From Murimonas intestini (GTDB lineage Bacteria > Bacillota > Clostridia > Lachnospirales > Lachnospiraceae): a DNA stretch of 64,000 bases. Location: the NCBI RefSeq assembly GCF_024622195.1, contig NZ_JANKBI010000002.1, forward strand, positions 431,116 to 495,115, written 5' to 3'. Positions 59,585 to 64,000 of the stretch are shown here, one piece after another; position 1 is the stretch's first letter, and every line of letters starts with the position of its first letter. Below the pieces are notes generated by a model. The model was given only the letters and a program-made list of their open reading frames with translations, was not told the DNA's origin and searched no databases. A program made the translations under genes and the position numbers.

Positions 59585-60955
59585 GTGAAACGAATCAACA
59601 CAAAACTAAAGAGGTATTGGGGAATCAGTGAGATTGGCTTTTCATTTATGGCGACTATGGAGACGTCATTTTTCATTATTTTCCTCACAGATGTGGCAAG
59701 GCTGCCGCTTGCGATGGTAGGCGTCATCACCGGCCTGTCGGGTATTGCAGATGCAGTGACAGCAGTTCTGGCCGGAGCAGTCATTGACAAGACGAACTTT
59801 AAGAACGGGAAATACAGGCCATGGCTTGTTTACTGTCCGCCGATAGTTGTTATCTTCTTTATACTGATGTTTACAAAGATCGGGTCGGATATGACAGCTG
59901 CCATACTCTGCAGCGTGGGCTATATAGTCAGCCATGGTGTATGGAATATCGCCTGGACAGCAAACAGGGCGATCGTTGGTGAGCTTTCTGATGTTCCGGA
60001 AGAGAGGGCTTTCCTCTCCGGCAGAATTGCAGCAGGAGCCAGCGGCGGAAAGATCCTGGGCTCTTATCTCGTACCTGTGCTGACAGCAGCTTTTCTGGGA
60101 TTGTTTACAGGGATGGGAGAGACATGGGGATACACGGCTACAGCACTTGTGGCATCCCTCGTATTTACACTTACATATTTTATACATTATCAGATCACAA
60201 AAGGCTACGATATTCCTGAAGAGCAGGGGAAATCAGGCAAAAAGACAGTCAGCCTGCCGGATATGCTCAAGGCCATTGTACAGAATCCGCAGCTGCTGGT
60301 GCTTCTGTTGGCAGATGCTATGAGGCTTATAGCATTTTACATGATAGCTGCCTGCGCCGGATACTATACAAAGATCGTCCTGGAGAATCCGTCCGCGGTG
60401 TCGATCCTCCTTGTACTGTTCAATGCAGGAACTTTGATAGGATCTCTGATGGCAAAGCAGATAGTTGCAAAGCTGGGAACAAAGCTTTCTACTATCCTGG
60501 GTACAGGAGGGCTTGCTGTGATCCTGGTCCTGCTCTATTTCCTGCCTGCTAACCAGGCGATCGTGTTTATTATACTCTTTGTGGCCCAGCTCATCTTCGG
60601 CGCGGCATACGGACTTACCACAAGTATGTATTCCATGTGTGGTACATATGGGGAATATAAGACCGGCAAGGATATAAAAGGCGTTATCATGGCATGTTCA
60701 TCCCTGGCTATTAAGATTGCAGTTGCCCTGAGGGGTGTCATAATATCCGCAGTGCTGGCAGCAATCGCCTATGTCCCGGACGGACCTGTGACTGCCACGG
60801 CGCAGGGAGGTATCAAACTCTTGTTCTTTATAGTGCCGGCGCTTTTCTGCATACTGTCAGTAGTACTGTTCTTCTTCTATAAGATCAAGGACAGTGAGAT
60901 AGCCGGAATGGAACAGGAGATAGCAGAACGGAAAAAGGTATCAAGAAGGAGGTAA
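59585..60955 (+). CDS. MFS transporter of the GPH (glycoside-pentoside-hexuronide) cation symporter type
   Basis: 456 residues with twelve predicted membrane helices. The first segment (WGISEIGFSFMATMETSFFIIFLTDVARLPLAMVG) and the DKTNFKNGKYRPWLV cytoplasmic loop are typical of MelB-like symporters. It starts at GTG 59585 with GAAGGGAAGG upstream. Together with the next gene, 4 bases away, it forms a two-gene operon. The substrate is unknown. Confidence 0.85.
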   Translation: MKRINTKLKRYWGISEIGFSFMATMETSFFIIFLTDVARLPLAMVGVITGLSGIADAVTAVLAGAVIDKTNFKNGKYRPWLVYCPPIVVIFFILMFTKIGSDMTAAILCSVGYIVSHGVWNIAWTANRAIVGELSDVPEERAFLSGRIAAGASGGKILGSYLVPVLTAAFLGLFTGMGETWGYTATALVASLVFTLTYFIHYQITKGYDIPEEQGKSGKKTVSLPDMLKAIVQNPQLLVLLLADAMRLIAFYMIAACAGYYTKIVLENPSAVSILLVLFNAGTLIGSLMAKQIVAKLGTKLSTILGTGGLAVILVLLYFLPANQAIVFIILFVAQLIFGAAYGLTTSMYSMCGTYGEYKTGKDIKGVIMACSSLAIKIAVALRGVIISAVLAAIAYVPDGPVTATAQGGIKLLFFIVPALFCILSVVLFFFYKIKDSEIAGMEQEIAERKKVSRRR

Positions 60956-60959
60956 GTGA

Positions 60960-61952
60960 ATGTATACGCCAAGAGAGAATTTTTTGAGAACTGTTAATAA
61001 AGATAATCCGGACCGTCTGGTATGTGACTATACGGCTTTTGGGATCGTAAGAGATGACCCTGTGACTGACCTGGACCGTGGTATCAGAGTGAAGGGAAAA
61101 GAGATCGTGGACATCTACGGGACAACGATCATCTGGCCGGAAAACCAGCCTGGAGGAATGCCCCATGTGACAGAGGAGAATAAGGTCATCAAGGATATTA
61201 CCCGCTGGAGGGAAGAACTGAAGCTTCCGGATTATGATTCCATGGATCTGGACTGGACAAAGAACCGCGCCTCTGTGGCGGCTGTAGATAAGGAAAACAA
61301 GATGCTGACAAGTATCATGGCAACAGGGCTTTTTGAAAGGCTTCACTTCCTGATGGGATTTGAGGATACGCTTGTAAACCTGCTCATGGAGCCTGAGGCT
61401 ATGCATGACCTGCTGGATGCGCTTCTGGAAGTGCGCATGACGTATGTGAGGCTGCTGATCGATAATATGCACCCTGAAGTCATCATCCATCATGATGACT
61501 GGGGAAATCATGACAGTCTGTTCATGCAGGCGGATGTGTGGAGAGAATTCTTTAAAGAGCGCTACCGCAAGCTGTATGGATATATGCGTGAGAGGGGAGT
61601 TATCGTGATCCATCACGCTGACTGCCACTGCGCAGCAATTGTAAAGGATATGGCAGAGATAGGAGTGCAGATCTGGCAGGGCGCTATTCCAAATAATGAT
61701 ATCTGCAAGGTCCAGAAAGAATTGAACGGTGACATGATAATCATGGGCGGTATTGACGCGGGAATCGATAAGCCTGACTGGACAGAGGAGGAGGTGCGCA
61801 GGGAAACAAGAAGAGCCTGTGACACATATGCTCCCAACGGCGCTTTTATACCGTGCCTGACATATGGCGGTCCCGGAAGTATATTCCCGGGAGTGGACAC
61901 AGCGATCAGGGATGAGATAGAGAAGTATAATGCAGAGCATAATAAATTATAG
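60960..61952 (+). CDS. Uroporphyrinogen decarboxylase (URO-D)-like protein
   Basis: 330 residues. A URO-D fold barrel with a zinc-site-like HHADCHCAAIV (His and Cys), IIHHDDWGNHDSL and TYGGPGSIFPG. In anaerobes this branch includes methyltransferases of corrinoid-dependent O-demethylation (MtaA/CmuA relatives) rather than heme enzymes. No corrinoid protein or activase gene is nearby, so the role is open. AGGAGGT precedes the ATG. Coupled to the symporter, it may process what the symporter imports. Confidence 0.8.
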   Translation: MYTPRENFLRTVNKDNPDRLVCDYTAFGIVRDDPVTDLDRGIRVKGKEIVDIYGTTIIWPENQPGGMPHVTEENKVIKDITRWREELKLPDYDSMDLDWTKNRASVAAVDKENKMLTSIMATGLFERLHFLMGFEDTLVNLLMEPEAMHDLLDALLEVRMTYVRLLIDNMHPEVIIHHDDWGNHDSLFMQADVWREFFKERYRKLYGYMRERGVIVIHHADCHCAAIVKDMAEIGVQIWQGAIPNNDICKVQKELNGDMIIMGGIDAGIDKPDWTEEEVRRETRRACDTYAPNGAFIPCLTYGGPGSIFPGVDTAIRDEIEKYNAEHNKL

Positions 61953-62063
61953 ACCTCCGTGCATTCCATAATTTAGATCCTTACAGATGGGCGTGCTGCG
62001 CACGACAAGGTATAATTTTAAAATAAGTCTTTTTGGGTAGAAATGGCAGGATGAGCCCTGTGG

Positions 62064-62105
62064 GCACAGTATATACAATTTATCTGTATATACTGTGCTT
62101 TTTTT
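62064..62105 (+). terminator. Strong terminator after the URO-D-like gene
   Basis: GCACAGTATATACA (62064-62077), 7-base loop, TGTATATACTGTGC (62085-62098), perfect 14 bp, then seven T. Confidence 0.9.
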
Positions 62106-62145
62106 CTCATTACTGAAGGTTGATTTTTGAAGACTGTCCTGTTAT

Positions 62146-62174
62146 TATAATTAATAGTTAGTTAAAACTAACTA
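62146..62174. promoter_or_regulatory. -10 box and 20 bp palindromic operator of the DUF2325 operon
   Basis: TATAAT (62146-62151) followed at 62155-62174 by TAGTTAGTT-AA-AACTAACTA, a near-perfect palindrome. It overlaps the expected start. The sequence recalls DtxR-family metal-repressor sites with TTAG/CTAA arms; the regulator is inferred. Confidence 0.6.
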
Positions 62175-62227
62175 CCAGAAAGTACCTGAAAACGCTGGAA
62201 ATATCCGCAGGAGAAGAGGAGAATACT

Positions 62228-62509
62228 ATGAGTGTAGTGATTATCGGAGGACATGAAAGAATGGTGTGTCAATATAAACAGATATGCAGGGATCATAACT
62301 GCAAAGCGAAGGTCTTTGCTAAAATGGCAGCCGGCCTGAAGAATAAAATCGGAAAGCCGGACCTGATCATTCTGTTTACATCCACGGTTTCTCACAAAAT
62401 GGTCCACTGTGCCATGCAGGAAGCAGTCAGAAATAATATTCCTGTTGAGCGCTCTCATTCCAGCAGTGCAGATGCCCTCAAGGCGATCCTGCTGGGGCAG
62501 TGCGGCTGA
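62228..62509 (+). CDS. DUF2325 domain protein
   Basis: 93 residues, single domain: VVIIGGHERM at the start, LIILFTSTVSHKMVHCAMQEA and VERSHSSSADAL. This is the DUF2325 pattern, an alpha/beta fold of unknown role found near metal and redox genes in clostridia. GAGAAGAGGAG precedes the ATG. First gene of a three-gene operon with DUF3793 and flavodoxin. Confidence 0.85.
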   Translation: MSVVIIGGHERMVCQYKQICRDHNCKAKVFAKMAAGLKNKIGKPDLIILFTSTVSHKMVHCAMQEAVRNNIPVERSHSSSADALKAILLGQCG

Positions 62510-62555
62510 CGGACCGGATAATAAGGAGCATTTTAGGTGCAGGAAGGAGAGTTCT

Positions 62556-63161
62556 ATGCCGCCGGAGCTGTTACTGGATTATATAGAAAGATGTAAAGAT
62601 GGCAGGAAGCTGTCATTTATGATTTTATTTCACTGTGCGCCTGTTTTAAAGGGCGTTAAGGCTTCCAATATGATTACTCTGCCCCAGGGTGGGTGGCTCA
62701 CTGCCGCAGGGCTTCTGCAGGGGAGCGATGTACGCTGGCATATACTCTCTTCTGGGGATAGAGCTGATGTTATGCTTCTGTACCGCAGGCAGTGGGTTAA
62801 AAAGCTGATTGAAGATAAACAGAACAGAAGCTTTTTAGCTGAAAGAGGATATCAGCTGCCGGAGGCGGTGACAGATGAGGTGATTATCCATATGCTGGAG
62901 GAGATTAGAGACAGATATGATAAATATACTGACGGCGAGGGGGAATTTCCTCATGAACTGGGAATACTGCTGCAGTATCCCCTGGATGATGTGAGAGCCT
63001 TTATAGAAAACAGGGGAGAAGGATACCTGTTGAATGGTTACTGGAAAGTATATCATAATCCTGAGAGGGCACGGGCTGTATTTAACAAGTATAACAGAGT
63101 AAGGGAGATCGCTGCAGGCCAGTTTGTCGGCGGGTGCGAATGGAAAGAAATAATTGTCTGA
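62556..63161 (+). CDS. DUF3793 family protein
   Basis: 201 residues, soluble. Features are FMILFHCAPVLKGVKASNMITL near residue 22, LLYRRQWVKKLIED, FPHELGILLQYPLDDVRAFIENRG and LNGYWKVYHNPERA. I recognise the DUF3793 family, often beside flavodoxin in Lachnospiraceae; function unknown. ATG 62556 has AAGGAGA upstream. The reading frame is open earlier, overlapping DUF2325, but without a site. Confidence 0.83.
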   Translation: MPPELLLDYIERCKDGRKLSFMILFHCAPVLKGVKASNMITLPQGGWLTAAGLLQGSDVRWHILSSGDRADVMLLYRRQWVKKLIEDKQNRSFLAERGYQLPEAVTDEVIIHMLEEIRDRYDKYTDGEGEFPHELGILLQYPLDDVRAFIENRGEGYLLNGYWKVYHNPERARAVFNKYNRVREIAAGQFVGGCEWKEIIV

Positions 63162-63163
63162 AT

Positions 63164-63175
63164 GTAACTGTTCAA
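63164..63175. repeat. Half copy of the short repeat before flavodoxin
   Basis: GTAACTGTTCAA immediately after the DUF3793 stop resembles one arm of the palindromic elements. Confidence 0.4.
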
Positions 63176-63225
63176 TATATGAGTCGGAATACTCTAAAGA
63201 ATATAATTATGAAAGGTGAGAAATC

Positions 63226-63660
63226 ATGAGTGAGATTAAAATAATTTACTGGAGCGGAACAGGAAATACTGAAGAAATGGCAAAGGCTGTAGCAGCAGGC
63301 ATCGAGAAAGCCGGGGGCGCTGCAGAAGTGACAGAGATATCTGATGCATCGGCAAAAAGTCTGGAAAATGATGCAGTGTTTGCGCTGGGCTGTCCCGCAA
63401 TGGGCGCTGAAGTTCTGGAAGAGGAATTGATGGAGCCATTTATGGAAGAATTAGATCATATGCTGGAAGGCAAGAAGGTTGGCCTCTTTGGATCATACGG
63501 ATGGGGCGACGGCGAGTGGATGCGTGACTGGGAAGAGAGGATAAAAGAACATGGAGCACAGCTGATAAACAATGAAGGCGTAATCTGCTGCGAGGCTCCT
63601 GACCAGGACGCACTTGAACAGTGTGAAAGATTGGGAGAGGCTCTTGTTAAAGCGGAGTAA
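63226..63660 (+). CDS. Flavodoxin
   Basis: 144 residues, short-chain flavodoxin. The FMN phosphate loop is WSGTGNTEEMA; the two aromatic/loop segments that cover the isoalloxazine are near ALGCPAMGAE and SYGWGDGEWM. It carries electrons in place of ferredoxin, often when iron is low. GAAAGGTGAG precedes the ATG. Confidence 0.95.
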   Translation: MSEIKIIYWSGTGNTEEMAKAVAAGIEKAGGAAEVTEISDASAKSLENDAVFALGCPAMGAEVLEEELMEPFMEELDHMLEGKKVGLFGSYGWGDGEWMRDWEERIKEHGAQLINNEGVICCEAPDQDALEQCERLGEALVKAE

Positions 63661-63730
63661 GAGAGGGAGATATTTATATGGCTGTTTAGATGATTAGAGG
63701 CGTGGGGACGCTTGGCATTTTAGACTGTGA

Positions 63731-63998
63731 ATCAGCGGGAGGGGCAGGCGGGCAGGAGGGTTCGTGGTTCAGTCCGAACCGCTGCGTCGTGAAACTCTAA
63801 GGCCCCGAAGACTGCTTGAAACGCAAAAGGTGGCCGGAAACTCGGTGCATTTGCTGATGCAAACGCCCCTCAGACAGCTCCGGCCTTGAGCGCAAGCGCT
63901 CACTTTTGCTGACCGCATTCTTCGGGGCCTAAGAGTTTCATGTCCTCGCTCAAGTCCTTCACCACGAACCCTCCTGCCCGCCTGCCCCTCCCACTGAT
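63731..63998. repeat. Giant nested palindrome with internal hairpins, no coding gene
   Basis: Outer arms of 38 bp (63731-63768 and 63961-63998) pair at 37 positions and are rich in GGGAGGGGCAGG. A second arm pair of 22 bp (63790-63811 and 63919-63940) pairs at 21. Inside, GCAAAAG/CTTTTGC, GGCCGGA/TCCGGCC, TTTGC/GCAAA and GAGCGC/GCGCTC form further stems. It looks like a large structured RNA or mobile repeat; it may continue past the window end. Confidence 0.8.
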
Positions 63999-64000
63999 GC

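Noticed and set aside
60885..61940. Long reverse-strand open frame opposite the URO-D-like gene
   Set aside because: Its composition (many His, Cys, Leu) is typical of antisense frames, and the plus strand is clearly coding.
63161..63226. Possible terminator between DUF3793 and flavodoxin
   Set aside because: No hairpin with a T run is visible; only a half repeat is present, so the three genes may be one transcript.

Overview
The window looks like chromosome of a Gram-positive gut anaerobe of the Lachnospiraceae (Eubacteriales). The evidence is purine-rich AGGAGG ribosome sites, tightly packed genes, and several lineage-typical genes and signals: DUF5721, DUF2325/DUF3793, TcdA, a T-box leader, a CIRCE element, LplB/YtcP-type ABC permeases with a membrane AraC regulator, and a short archaeal-type AspRS joined to gatCAB. 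The species cannot be named from the sequence. No rRNA, tRNA, CRISPR, phage or transposase gene was seen.

Layout. 1-2300: end of a sugar isomerase gene and xylulokinase. 2500-6130: a DJ-1/VOC fusion protein, three HAD phosphatases in one overlapping operon and a small acidic protein. 6200-8450: TraX-like membrane protein, a TIM-barrel protein and a cupin. 8687-25056: a carbohydrate locus with a divergent hydroxypyruvate-isomerase-like gene, then a co-directional run of a six-hairpin glycosidase-like protein, two Gfo/Idh/MocA oxidoreductases, a solute-binding protein and two permeases, a membrane AraC regulator, three paralogous five-bladed propeller proteins, and a DraG-like hydrolase with an extra C-terminal beta domain. 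The catabolic proteins have no export signal, so the substrate is probably imported and taken apart in the cytoplasm; it is unknown.

25278-31204: htpG with CIRCE, DUF5721, DegV, a small membrane protein and a zinc alcohol dehydrogenase, punctuated by three copies of a ~140 bp repeat. 31266-37282: arginine biosynthesis (argG divergent from argCJBD). 37320-37670: a probable type I toxin-antitoxin pair (27-residue hydrophobic peptide with a nested antisense RNA). 37691-42480: asnA and class I ribonucleotide reductase nrdA-nrdB. 42525-47654: T-box leader, aspS2 and gatCAB, the tRNA-dependent route to Asn-tRNA. 47743-53080: deacetylase-like lipoprotein, MATE exporter, GH31 glycosidase. 53328-57968: tcdA, trkA-trkH potassium uptake, amidohydrolase. 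57855-61952: a PucR-type regulator divergent from a GPH/MFS symporter and a URO-D-like protein. 62155-63660: DUF2325, DUF3793 and flavodoxin behind a 20 bp palindrome, probably metal-regulated. 63731-63998: a very large nested palindrome with no gene, running to the window edge.

The strongest candidates for new biology are the antisense-regulated peptide at 37.4 kb, the giant palindrome at the right edge, the carbohydrate locus with its unusual enzyme mix, and the intergenic repeat families.
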